Assembly (NCBI GenBank): GCA_001303665.1
Contig: LJUF01000144.1
Span: 1-7,876 of the forward strand
Reading direction: 5' to 3'
DNA length: 7,876 bases
DNA from: Phycisphaerae bacterium SM23_33
GTDB lineage: Bacteria > Planctomycetota > Phycisphaerae > SM23-33
Shown: one piece after another, positions 1 to 7,600 of the stretch
How positions within the stretch are numbered: position 1 is the first letter of the stretch
How the letters are laid out: each line of letters opens with the position of its first letter
The notes under the pieces: generated by a model
The model's database searches: none
Seen by the model: the letters and a program-made list of their open reading frames with translations, nothing else
Told to the model about the DNA's origin: nothing
Translations under genes and position numbers: made by a program

Positions 1-399
1 ATCGAGCCGCACGCCTGGATCGAGAAGTTCGTGCGGACGGCCGGCTTCACCGTCATCAAGTCCTACGTCACCGTCGGGGCCTACGCCTTCGCCACCGGCT
101 ACGCCAGCGTCGAGCGCGACGTTCCGCCCTACGCCATCGTGCACGGCCTGCCCTCGGTGGTCCGCAGCCTGAACACCGAGAACCTCCGGCGGTGCGGCTT
201 CGACCCCGCGACCATCGGCATCCTGAAGGAGGCGTTCCGGACGCTCTTCGACGGCCGGGCCGAGTTCCCCGACCCGCAGCGGCTGGCGGCGGCCGAGGCC
301 TTCGACAACGAACACGTGCGTTTCCTGATCGACTCGCTGCGGCGCAGCGCCGCCAGCCCCACCGGGCGGCGGCTGCAGCCGGCGGGCGCGGAGGACTGA
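1..399 (+). CDS. lpxA: LpxA-family acyl-ACP:UDP-GlcNAc O-acyltransferase, C-terminal part (5' truncated by window)
   Basis: The frame is open from base 1 to a TGA at 397-399, giving 132 residues, so the N-terminal half lies outside the window. LpxA transfers a 3-hydroxyacyl chain from acyl carrier protein to UDP-GlcNAc in the cytoplasm, the first step of lipid A synthesis. The visible part aligns without gaps to E. coli LpxA from about residue 141 (from memory). It has the last beta-helix coils, the DVPPY motif closing the helix (window residues 40-44), and the helical C-terminal domain with a NTENLRRCGF segment matching NIEGLKRRGF. The histidine equivalent to E. coli H144 is present at bases 10-12. 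The position equivalent to H160 is lysine (58-60). The ATG at 31 is internal and not a start, because homology continues upstream of it. The gene lies 10 bases before a second LpxA paralog. Family assignment is secure; exact substrate and acyl length are unknown. Confidence 0.88.
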   Translation: MEPHAWIEKFVRTAGFTVIKSYVTVGAYAFATGYASVERDVPPYAIVHGLPSVVRSLNTENLRRCGFDPATIGILKEAFRTLFDGRAEFPDPQRLAAAEAFDNEHVRFLIDSLRRSAASPTGRRLQPAGAED

Positions 400-409
400 G
401 GCCCGCCCC

Positions 410-1306
410 ATGGCCGAACCACCCCACGTGATCGTGACCCGCGAGATCGCCGACGGGGCGAGGGTCTCGCCGGAGGCCAGGGTCGGGACGTTCTGCGTCA
501 TCGGCCCGGCGGTGGTCATCGGGCCGGGCACGCTGCTGGGCCGGCGGGTCTCCGTCGCCGGGCGAACGACCATCGGCAGCGACAACGCCATCGCCGACGG
601 CTGCGTCATCGGGGCGGTGCCCCAGGACCTGAAGTACCGCGGTGAGCCGACGTACCTGATCATCGGCGACCGCAACCGCCTCGGCCCCGACGTCACCGCC
701 CACGTCGGCACCGAGGACGGCGGGAGCCTCACCCGCATCGGCAGCGACAACGTGCTGGCCGCCGGCGTTCACGTCGCCCACGACTGTTTCGTGGACGATC
801 GGGCGCGGCTGGGGGCGCTGGTGACGCTGGGCGGGCACGTCCGCGTGGAGACCGGCGCCGTCATCGAGGACATGACCGGCGTCGCCCACTTCACCACCAT
901 CGGACAGTTCAGCCGGGTGGCCTCGCGCACCCCCGTCAGTCGCGACGTGCCCCCGTTCACGGTCTTCTCCAGCCTGGGCTATTACACCGCCCCGCCCGCC
1001 GTCCGCGGCGTTCACGAAGAAGGGCTGGCGGCGGCCGGGCTGAGCCAGCCCGACCGGGCCGCCGTCCGCCAGGCCGTCCGCCATCTCTTCGAGGACAAGC
1101 TGGCCCTGGCCGTGAAGGCGGACAACTGCCTGCGCCATCCGGCGCTGTCCGAGCCGGTCCGGGCGCTGTGTGAATTCTGCCGGCGGGCCCTGACCGGGCG
1201 GTCCGGGCGCTACCGCGAAACCTTCCGCGGCCGGATGCCACCGGAGGCGCAAGCGCACCTGCCGGCGGCGGCGCGGGCCCGGATCCAGGCGGAGCCAGGC
1301 CCATGA
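410..1306 (+). CDS. lpxA: LpxA-family acyltransferase, second tandem paralog (complete)
   Basis: This 298-residue protein is a second LpxA homolog, longer than E. coli LpxA (262 residues) mainly through an Arg/Ala/Pro-rich C-terminal tail after about residue 262. Residues 13-180 form hexapeptide-repeat left-handed beta-helix coils. The LpxA signature PQDLKYRGEPT is at 71-81, followed by IGDRNR and VTAHVGT. The sequence HVAHDC at 121-126 supplies the equivalents of E. coli H122 and the catalytic base H125. H143 corresponds to E. coli H144, and DVPPF (179-183) closes the helix. Residues 201-262 match the helical C-terminal domain. Two changes stand out: Glu-Asp at 153-154 replaces the usual Gly-Gly, and Ala159 replaces E. 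coli H160, with a His one place later. The ATG at 410 fits the family N-terminus and has TGAGG eight bases upstream. Its TGA overlaps the ATG of the next gene. Catalysis looks possible; whether it duplicates or diverges from the upstream LpxA is open. Confidence 0.87.
   Translation: MAEPPHVIVTREIADGARVSPEARVGTFCVIGPAVVIGPGTLLGRRVSVAGRTTIGSDNAIADGCVIGAVPQDLKYRGEPTYLIIGDRNRLGPDVTAHVGTEDGGSLTRIGSDNVLAAGVHVAHDCFVDDRARLGALVTLGGHVRVETGAVIEDMTGVAHFTTIGQFSRVASRTPVSRDVPPFTVFSSLGYYTAPPAVRGVHEEGLAAAGLSQPDRAAVRQAVRHLFEDKLALAVKADNCLRHPALSEPVRALCEFCRRALTGRSGRYRETFRGRMPPEAQAHLPAAARARIQAEPGP
1291..1294 (+). promoter_or_regulatory. Ribosome binding site of the Gfo/Idh gene
   Basis: A GGAG core (within GGCGGAG) sits eight bases before the ATG at 1303, inside the end of the preceding lpxA-type gene. 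Together with the ATGA stop/start overlap it supports this start and suggests translational coupling. Confidence 0.55.
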
Positions 1307-2355
1307 ACGTCCGCGTAGGCGTCATCGGGGCCGGCAGAATGGGCAAGCTCCACTGCCGCGTGCTGTCGGAGATGCCCCAGACCACCCTGGCCTGCGTGGT
1401 GGACATCAGGCCCGAGGTGGCCGCCCAGACCGCCAAAAGATACAAGACCACGGCCCTGCAAGACGCCGCCCAGGCCGTGGACCTCACCGACGCCGCCATC
1501 GTGGCCGTCCCCACCAGCGCCCACGTCCAGGCGGCCTGGCCCTTCGTGGCCGCCGGCAAGCCCGTGCTCATCGAGAAGCCCATCGCCGCCAGCAGCGCCG
1601 CGGCGGAGGAGCTCATCGCCCTGGCCGGTAAAACCGGCTCCAGCGTTCAGGTCGGGCACACGGAGCGGTTCAACCCGGCCGTCGAGGCCGTCCGACGCTT
1701 CCACATCGTGCCCAAGTTTGTGGAGGCCCACCGCATCAGCCCGTTCACGTTTCGCTCGGCCGACATCGGCGTGGTGCTGGACATGATGATCCACGACATT
1801 GACCTGGTGCTGATGATGGTCGGGGCCGAGCCGGCGGCCGTGGAGGCTGTCGGCGTCAACGTCGTCGGCGCTCCGGAGGACATCGCCAACGCCCGGCTGA
1901 CGTTTCCCAACGGTTGCGTGGCGAACCTGACGGCCTCCCGGCTGGCGATCAAGAGCGAGCGGAAGATGCGGATTTTTTCGGAGGAGGCGTACCTGTCGGT
2001 GGATTACGCCAAGCGCGTCGGCATCGTCATCAAGAAAAGCGCCAACCTCGACCTCATCCAGATGGCCCGGGAGATGGACGCCCGGGACCTGGCCGAGGTG
2101 GCCATGAGCATCGACTACACCAAGCTCGTCAAGTTCGAGGAGCTGAAGGTCGAAAGCACCGTGGAGCCGCTGCGCAAGCAGGCCGAGGCCTTCTGCCGCT
2201 GCATCGCCGACGGCGCCGAGCCGGTCGTCAGCGGCCGAGACGGCCTGGCCGCCGTCCGCTGCGCCGAGGCCATCACCGCCGCCATCCGGTCTCACCGCTG
2301 GGACGGGGAGGCCTCCCAACGCGTGGGGCTGGACATCATCCGAAAGGACGGCTAG
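1303..2355 (+). CDS. Gfo/Idh/MocA oxidoreductase, GnnA-like (putative UDP-GlcNAc 3-dehydrogenase)
   Basis: This is a 350-residue NAD(P)-dependent sugar-nucleotide dehydrogenase, a normal length for the family. The N-terminal Rossmann fold carries GAGRMG at 9-14, and Asp34 follows the second beta strand, as expected for NAD(H) ribose binding. The EKP motif with the conserved lysine is at 91-93. The C-terminal substrate domain has GHTERFNP at 118-125 and DMMIHDID at 160-167; Asp160 and His164 are the likely catalytic pair. The GHxERFNP and MIHDID sequences are typical of Gfo/Idh proteins encoded beside lpxA. In Acidithiobacillus and Leptospira the enzyme GnnA oxidises UDP-GlcNAc at C3 so that the aminotransferase GnnB can make UDP-GlcNAc3N, an LpxA substrate giving amide-linked lipid A. 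The ATGA overlap with lpxA supports that role here. No gnnB is in the window, so the GnnA reaction is an inference, while the Gfo/Idh family is certain. Another sugar-nucleotide dehydrogenase is the alternative. Confidence 0.85.
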   Translation: MNVRVGVIGAGRMGKLHCRVLSEMPQTTLACVVDIRPEVAAQTAKRYKTTALQDAAQAVDLTDAAIVAVPTSAHVQAAWPFVAAGKPVLIEKPIAASSAAAEELIALAGKTGSSVQVGHTERFNPAVEAVRRFHIVPKFVEAHRISPFTFRSADIGVVLDMMIHDIDLVLMMVGAEPAAVEAVGVNVVGAPEDIANARLTFPNGCVANLTASRLAIKSERKMRIFSEEAYLSVDYAKRVGIVIKKSANLDLIQMAREMDARDLAEVAMSIDYTKLVKFEELKVESTVEPLRKQAEAFCRCIADGAEPVVSGRDGLAAVRCAEAITAAIRSHRWDGEASQRVGLDIIRKDG

Positions 2356-2427
2356 TCGGCCCGATCGGTCGCGCCGTGAGCGTTTTTCCGCCCTCAGCGC
2401 CCGGCTTCGGGTGATCGGCTTGCCCCC
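2356..2427. other. Convergent intergenic region
   Basis: These 72 bases separate the stop of the plus-strand Gfo/Idh gene from the stop of the minus-strand ZIP gene. They contain a CCGATCGG palindrome at 2361-2368, an imperfect hairpin at 2371-2400, and a short CCCG-GCTT-CGGG hairpin at 2400-2411. No gene is evident. Confidence 0.6.
2371..2400. terminator. Possible weak bidirectional terminator hairpin
   Basis: GCGC (2371-2374) and TGAG (2377-2380) can pair with CTCA (2393-2396) and GCGC (2397-2400), with a two-base bulge. The only T run (2383-2387) lies in the loop rather than after the stem, so this is not a classic intrinsic terminator. Its place between two convergent stop codons is the main support. 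Confidence 0.3.
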
Positions 2428-3267
2428 TCACCCCAGGGCCACGTCCAGCGTCATCATCACGGCAAAGCCCAGGATGACCGATATGGTGGCCAGGTCCACG
2501 TTGCCCTTTCGCTGGGCCTCGGGGATGAGCTCCTCGGCCACCACGAAGATCATGGCCCCGGCCGCGAAGGCCAGGGCGTAGGGCAGGATCGGCTTCATGA
2601 GCAGGACGGCCGCGGCCCCGGCCACGCCGCCCACCGGCTCCACCACGGCGGAGAGCTGCCCGTACCAGAAGGCCCGGCGCCGGCTCATGCCCTCGCGCCG
2701 CAGGGGAAGCGACACGGCCGTGCCCTCCGGGAAGTTCTGCAGCCCGATGCCGACCGCCAGGGCCACGGCCGCGCCCATCTGTTTGGCCTGGGCGGCGGCG
2801 ATCTCTTGGGGTCCCGCGAGCCCGCTGCCGGCCTGAAGCACCGCCCCGAAGGCCACCCCCACCGCCAGGCCCTCGGGGATGTTGTGCAGGGTGATGGCCA
2901 GCACCAGCAGCGTGCTCCGCTGCCAGGAGGTCTTGGGCCCTTCCGCCACCGCCAGGCCGGGGTGAATGTGCGGCAGGATCCTGTCGATGCCCAGCAGCGC
3001 CCCCGCCCCCAGCAGGAACCCCACCAGCGCCGGCAGCCACCGCCACGGCCCCAGACGCTCGGACATCTCGATGGCGGGACTCAGCAGGCTCCAGAAGCTC
3101 GCCGCGATCATCACACCCGCCGCCATGCCCAGCGAGGCGTCCAGGTACTTTTGCGACAGCCGCTTGGTGAAGAGCACCAGGCCCGCGCCCAGGGCCGTCA
3201 CAAACCAGGTGCCCAGCGTGGCCAGCAGCGCCAACAGGATGAGTTGCCCGCCACTGTACTCGCCCAT
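2428..3267 (-). CDS. ZIP family divalent metal transporter, GufA-type
   Basis: This 279-residue inner-membrane protein has about eight hydrophobic segments, as expected for ZIP carriers that bring zinc, iron or related divalent metals into the cytoplasm. The fourth-helix motif LHNIPEGLAVG has the metal-ligand candidates His128, Asn129 and Glu132. The fifth-helix motif LQNFPEGTAVSLPL has Gln177, Asn178 and Glu181. Glu210 in VVEPVGG matches the conserved sixth-helix glutamate, and SFWSLLSPAIE lies in helix 2. The QNFPEG form with the following PLRREGMS is typical of the GufA/BbZIP branch rather than ZupT. His100 and His102 lie in the loop before helix 4. The ATG at 3267 is chosen because AAGGA lies four bases upstream. 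The frame also stays open for a further 222 codons upstream, but that stretch is out of frame over the lipoprotein gene and lacks membrane character. The gene starts 20 bases after the lipoprotein stop, so it is probably co-transcribed. Metal specificity cannot be read from sequence. Confidence 0.92.
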   Translation of the reverse strand: MGEYSGGQLILLALLATLGTWFVTALGAGLVLFTKRLSQKYLDASLGMAAGVMIAASFWSLLSPAIEMSERLGPWRWLPALVGFLLGAGALLGIDRILPHIHPGLAVAEGPKTSWQRSTLLVLAITLHNIPEGLAVGVAFGAVLQAGSGLAGPQEIAAAQAKQMGAAVALAVGIGLQNFPEGTAVSLPLRREGMSRRRAFWYGQLSAVVEPVGGVAGAAAVLLMKPILPYALAFAAGAMIFVVAEELIPEAQRKGNVDLATISVILGFAVMMTLDVALG

Positions 3268-3271
3268 GGGT

Positions 3272-3276
3272 TCCTT
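3272..3276 (-). promoter_or_regulatory. Ribosome binding site deciding the ZIP start
   Basis: Read on the minus strand, AGGGGAAGGAA (3281-3271) precedes the ATG at 3267, with the AAGGA core four bases from it. This fixes the start well downstream of the longer open frame and lies in the 20-base gap after the lipoprotein stop codon. Confidence 0.6.
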
Positions 3277-3287
3277 CCCCTGCCCGG

Positions 3288-4532
3288 CTACGGCTGGAGA
3301 TACATGCGCACGGCCGTGTTGACGGCCACCTGCCAGAAGTGCTCGGCTCCGACGACGGTCGCCTTCGAGCGGAGCTCGGTGAGGTATTCCCGCCGCAGCC
3401 CGTCGAGCTGCTGGAGGCGCAGCTCCTTCTCGATCTGCTCCTGCACCTTCTCGAAGGAAACCTGCTGCCCGCGCCGCCGGGTGAGCGTCTTGACGATGTA
3501 TAGGCCTTCGGGGGTCGTTATCAGCTTGCTGACCTGGCCGACCTCCTGGGCGAAGGCGGCCTGCTCCACCGCCGCGGCCCGGAAGCTGTTCCGCGCCATC
3601 ATCGGCCAGACGCCGTTGGCCGAGGCCATCGGCCCGCGGCTGTACTTGGCCGCCACCTCGCCAAAGTCGGTTCCCCGGCGCAGGGCCTCCCAGGCCTCCG
3701 CCATGTGTTCCTGGGCCTGCGTGACGGCCTCGCGCCGGCCCTGCTCCCCGCCGGGGCCGTCTTTCGCAACAAAGCTCTCGAAAGGCGCGGCGATGATCTG
3801 CATCTGCACGCGCTCCTCCGTGCGGAACCTCTCGGCGTTGGCCTGGTAGTGTTTCCACATCATCCCGCGGGTGACGTGGATCCTGGAAGCGAACTGCTGC
3901 TGGACGTAGCTCTGGATGGCCAGCGCCGACCACAGATCCCTGTGCCAGGTCTCCAGGTCCGTCCCCTCCTGGCGCAGCAGGGCGACGAAGGCCGTCTTGA
4001 TGCCCCCGCTCTGGGCCACGGCCTTGCGGTAGATCTTGTTGACCTCCTCGTCGATGGCCTTCCTCTGCTCCTCGGTGAGTCGTTTCTCGGCCTCCACCAG
4101 CAGCAACACTCGCTCGAGCTGATTGGCGGTTTCCTCGGCGATCATGGCCTGGGCGGCCGGCCGGAACCGCACCTCCTCGCCGCCGCTGGCCGCCGTAAGG
4201 GCCTGGAGCCTCTGGCGAATCGGATGCAGCACCTGGGGCACGGTGATGAAGCTGTGATTGACCTGGAGCACCGCCGCCTCCAACACCTGCGGCGGGCTCA
4301 CGATGCGGTACGGCGCCGTGGCGGCGGTCCGGGCGGGGTCGGGGCTGGCCGGCGGCGGCTGCGGACTTGGATTGGCCGGCCCCGGCCGTTCCGTCCGCGG
4401 CCAGGCGGAGGATTCCTGGTCGGGCGGAATCACCCCTTCCCTGCGACCGCGAAACAGCCCGTCGCAGCCGAAAAGCACCAGACCCGCCAAGGCAATGGCC
4501 GCAACCTTTCTCACGCTGCCACCCACCCCCAC
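3288..4532 (-). CDS. SurA/PrsA-like parvulin-domain lipoprotein (putative envelope foldase)
   Basis: This is a predicted 414-residue periplasm-facing lipoprotein that probably acts as a chaperone for exported proteins. The N-terminus has a basic start, a hydrophobic core (residues 10-21) and the lipobox LFGC with lipidated Cys23. Residues 36-75 are a Pro-rich linker. Residues 87-240 resemble the SurA/PrsA N-terminal chaperone region, beginning LQVNHSFITVPQV and including VTRGMMWKHYQANAERF. Residues 240-352 fit a PpiC/parvulin domain (RGTDFGEVAAKYS, then TTPEGLYIV), followed by a charged helix (358-390). The usual parvulin histidines are replaced (Gln245 and Tyr345) and the Asp/Cys position appears to be Gly300, so prolyl isomerase activity is doubtful. 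The start is uncertain: GTG at 4532, 4526 or 4514 are all in frame. The 4514 start gives an ideal short signal peptide, MRKVAAIALAGLVLFGC. The gene is 80 bases after mfd and 20 before the ZIP gene. Confidence 0.82.
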   Translation of the reverse strand: MGVGGSVRKVAAIALAGLVLFGCDGLFRGRREGVIPPDQESSAWPRTERPGPANPSPQPPPASPDPARTAATAPYRIVSPPQVLEAAVLQVNHSFITVPQVLHPIRQRLQALTAASGGEEVRFRPAAQAMIAEETANQLERVLLLVEAEKRLTEEQRKAIDEEVNKIYRKAVAQSGGIKTAFVALLRQEGTDLETWHRDLWSALAIQSYVQQQFASRIHVTRGMMWKHYQANAERFRTEERVQMQIIAAPFESFVAKDGPGGEQGRREAVTQAQEHMAEAWEALRRGTDFGEVAAKYSRGPMASANGVWPMMARNSFRAAAVEQAAFAQEVGQVSKLITTPEGLYIVKTLTRRRGQQVSFEKVQEQIEKELRLQQLDGLRREYLTELRSKATVVGAEHFWQVAVNTAVRMYLQP

Positions 4533-4546
4533 GGCACCTACGGTGC
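4533..4546. repeat. Small perfect hairpin just before the lipoprotein start
   Basis: GCACC (4534-4538) and GGTGC (4542-4546) form a perfect five-base stem around the loop TAC. On the minus strand this stem lies directly upstream of the GTG at 4532, where a ribosome binding site would be, and no good Shine-Dalgarno sequence is visible there. It could limit initiation at 4532 or simply be chance in GC-rich DNA. Confidence 0.35.
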
Positions 4547-4612
4547 TCCGAGAGACCCGGCGCGGACTGCGGCGGACTGCACGGCCCGCCCCGGCCGCGC
4601 CGAGCCGCGATT

Positions 4613-7600
4613 CTATCGCTTCGCCGCCCCTTCCTGCAATTGCCTGCGCAGGACGGTCAGCAGCGTCGGTGCCTCCAGGTACGTCGGCGGCGGGCGCCAG
4701 TAGGCCGTCCGCTCGTCCACCAGCCGGACCGTGCCGGCCAGCCCCGCCAGCCCCGCCTCCGCCCGCGCCGCATCGCCCAAGCTGAACACCACGTCCGGCG
4801 GATGCAGCACGATGCTGTCCATCCCCAGCCGGCCGGCCAGCACCCGGATCAGGGCCACGGTCAGCAGGTCATCCACCACCGGCGGGATCGGGCCGTAGGC
4901 GTCGGCCAGGTCACGCCCCAACTGCGCCAGGTCTTCCGGCGACTCACACAACGCCATCCGCCGATACACCTCCATCCGCTGGCGGGAGGAGGAGATGTAC
5001 GACCGCGGAATGTACGCCTCCACCGCCAGCTCCACGTGGCAGTGCGGCGGCGGGGCTACCTCCTCGCCCCGGGTCTTCCGCACCGCCTGCTCCAGCAGCT
5101 GGCAGTACAGCTCGTATCCCACCGCGGCAATGTGCCCGCTCTGCTCCGGCCCCAGGATGTTGCCCGCCCCCCGGATCTCCAGGTCGCGCATGGCAATCTG
5201 AAAGCCCGCACCCAGGTCGGAGAACTCCTCCACCGCCTTCAGCCGCTTGGCCGCCGTCCGCGTCACGCTGCGCCGCACCGGCAGCAGCAGATAGCAGTAC
5301 GCCCGGTACTTGTACCGCCCGATCCGCCCGCGGAGCTGGTGCAGCTGGGCCAGCCCGAACCGGTCCGCCTCGTGCACGAACATGGTGTTGGCCGTGGGAA
5401 TGTCCAGCCCCGACTCGATGATCGTCGTGCACACCAGCACGTCGGTCTTCCCCCGCACGAAGCGGAGCATGGTGTCCTCCAGCCGCCGCTCCGGCATCTG
5501 CCCGTGGGCCACCGCCACCCGGGCCTCCGGAACGATGCCGCGGACGTGATCGGCCACCGACTCGATGTTGAAGACGCGGTTGTGGACGAAGAAGACCTGT
5601 CCCTTGCGGTTGAGCTCGCGGAGGATGGCGGCGCGGATCCGCTCGTCGTGCTCCTGGCAGACCTCGGTGTGGATGGCGCGGCGGTCCAGCGGCGGGGTGG
5701 TCAGGTTGGAGATGTCGCGCAGCCCCAGCAGGGCCATGTGCAGCGTCCGCGGGATGGGAGTGGCCGTCATCGTCAGCACGTCCACCGTGGCCCGCATCCG
5801 CTTCAGCCGCTCCTTGTGCTCCACCCCGAAGCGCTGCTCCTCGTCGATGATCACCAGCCCCAGGTCGGCGAAGCGCACGTCCTCCGAAAGCAGCCGGTGC
5901 GTGCCGATGAGCACGTCCACCCGGCCCCCGGCGGCGGCCTCCACGATGCGGGCCTGCTCGACCTTGGAGCGGAAGCGCGAGATGACCTCGACCACGAAGG
6001 GGTAGTCCGCCATCCGCTCGCGGAAGGTGCGGTAGTGCTGGGCGGCCAGCACCGTGGTGGGCACCAGCAGCGCCACCTGCTTGCCCGTCTCGGCCACGCG
6101 GAAGGCCGCCCGCATGGCCAGCTCCGTCTTGCCGTACCCCACGTCGCCGCACAGCAGCCGGTCCATCGGCCGCGGCTCGCCCATGTCGCCGTAGATCTGC
6201 CCCATGGCCGAGAGCTGGTCCTCCGTCTCGGCGTAGATGAACTCCTGCTCGAACTTGCCCAGCCACTCGCTGCGCCCGGCGTAGCTGATGCCGGGGGAGC
6301 TGGCGCGGATGGCCTGCACCCGCAGCAGCTCCGCCGCCAGGTCGCTCACCGCCCGCTCCACCCGCTGCTTCCGCAGCGACCAGCCCTTGCCCCCCAGGTG
6401 CGACAGCGTCGGATGCCCGCGGCGGGCGCCGATGTACTTCTGCACCAACTGGATCTCCGTCACCGGCACGTGCAGCAGCGCCCGGTCGGCGAAACGCAGC
6501 GTCAGGTACTCCTCCTTCCGCCCCGCCTTCTCCAGTTGCCGCAGTCCCTCGAACCGGGCGATGCCGTGGGCGACGTGCACCACGTAATCCCCCTCCTGGA
6601 GGTCCACGAAGCTGTCGATGGGCCGGCCGGCACGCACCCGCCGCAGCCGGCGCGGCCGGGCGTAGCGGTGGAAGATCTCGTGATGCCCGGCCACCACCAG
6701 CCGCTCGGCCGGCCAGTGGAACGACCGGCTGAGGTGGCCGATGCCCGTCTGCACCCGCCCGGCCAGGTTGGGCTGCGAGGCCGACAGGATTTCAAGGAAG
6801 CGGTCGCGCTCGGCGGGGTTCTCGCAATACACCCAGAGGTCGTTGTCCTCCCCGAGTTGGGCCAGCTCTTCCAGGGCGTCGGCGGTGGTGGTCTCCAGCC
6901 GCTGGAGCGAGCGGATGCCCATCTCCAGCCGCTGGTCCTGCCCGCGTTTGCTGGGGCTGAAGGCCCACATCTCCAGCGTCGCCAGCCGCTTCATGCCCTC
7001 CAAGACCGCCTCCGGCCTGTGCACCCCGGCCGCCGGGCCGAGCCGGCGGTAGAAGGTCTCGGCCATCGAGGCCACCTCCACCGGCTCGACCACGCACACC
7101 ACCGCCTCCGGCGGCAGGTACTCCAGCAGGTGCGTCGTCCGGGCCGGGTCGGTCTGCACCCCCGCGGCCGTGGCCACCAGGTCGTACCCGTCGATCTCGG
7201 CCGTGGACCGCTGCGTGTCCAGGTCGAAGTGCCGGATGGACTCGACGGCCTCGCCGAAGAACTCGATCCGCACCGGCTGGTTGGTGCCGGGGGCGAAGAT
7301 GTCCATGATGCCGCCGCGGCGGGCGAACTCGCCCTGCTGGTCCACCTGCTCCACGCGGTCGAAGCCGGCGTCCACCAGCCATTGCGTCAGCCGCTCCGGG
7401 TCGGTCTGGCCGCCCGTCCGCAGCGACAGCCCCGCCTGGCCGAGGGCCTGGCGGTTGGGCACCGGCTGCATCAGGGCCGCGATGGGAGCCACGATGAACT
7501 GCGGCACTTCCCCGCCGCCGGCCCCGCCGCTCAGCAGGCTCAACAGCCGCAGCCGCTCGCCCACGATCTCGTCGCTGACGTGGTCCGGCCGCAGGGCCGC

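Noticed and set aside
68..2319. Long open frames on the minus strand (about 370-396 codons) opposite the LpxA and Gfo/Idh genes
   Set aside because: Their translations are low-complexity Gly/Arg/Ala/Asp-rich with no domain, and they mirror genes with clear homology. Long antisense frames are expected in very GC-rich DNA.
2361..2368. CCGATCGG palindrome after the Gfo/Idh stop
   Set aside because: Eight bases is too short to call an operator or terminator, and it sits after a gene rather than in a promoter.
3268..3933. A 222-codon in-frame upstream extension of the ZIP gene
   Set aside because: It overlaps the foldase gene in another frame, is Arg/Gly/Ala-rich without membrane segments, and the ATG at 3267 has a good ribosome site and the expected ZIP length.
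4562..4580. Direct repeat GCGGACTGC at 4562-4570 and 4572-4580 in the mfd-foldase gap
   Set aside because: Two 9-base copies at a 10-base period in GC-rich intergenic DNA could be chance. There is no third copy, no associated motif, and nothing showing it is an operator.
2806..4703. Plus-strand open frames (332-347 codons) opposite the ZIP and foldase genes
   Set aside because: The compositions are typical antisense shadows with no recognisable motif, whereas the minus-strand genes have family-specific motifs and ribosome sites.
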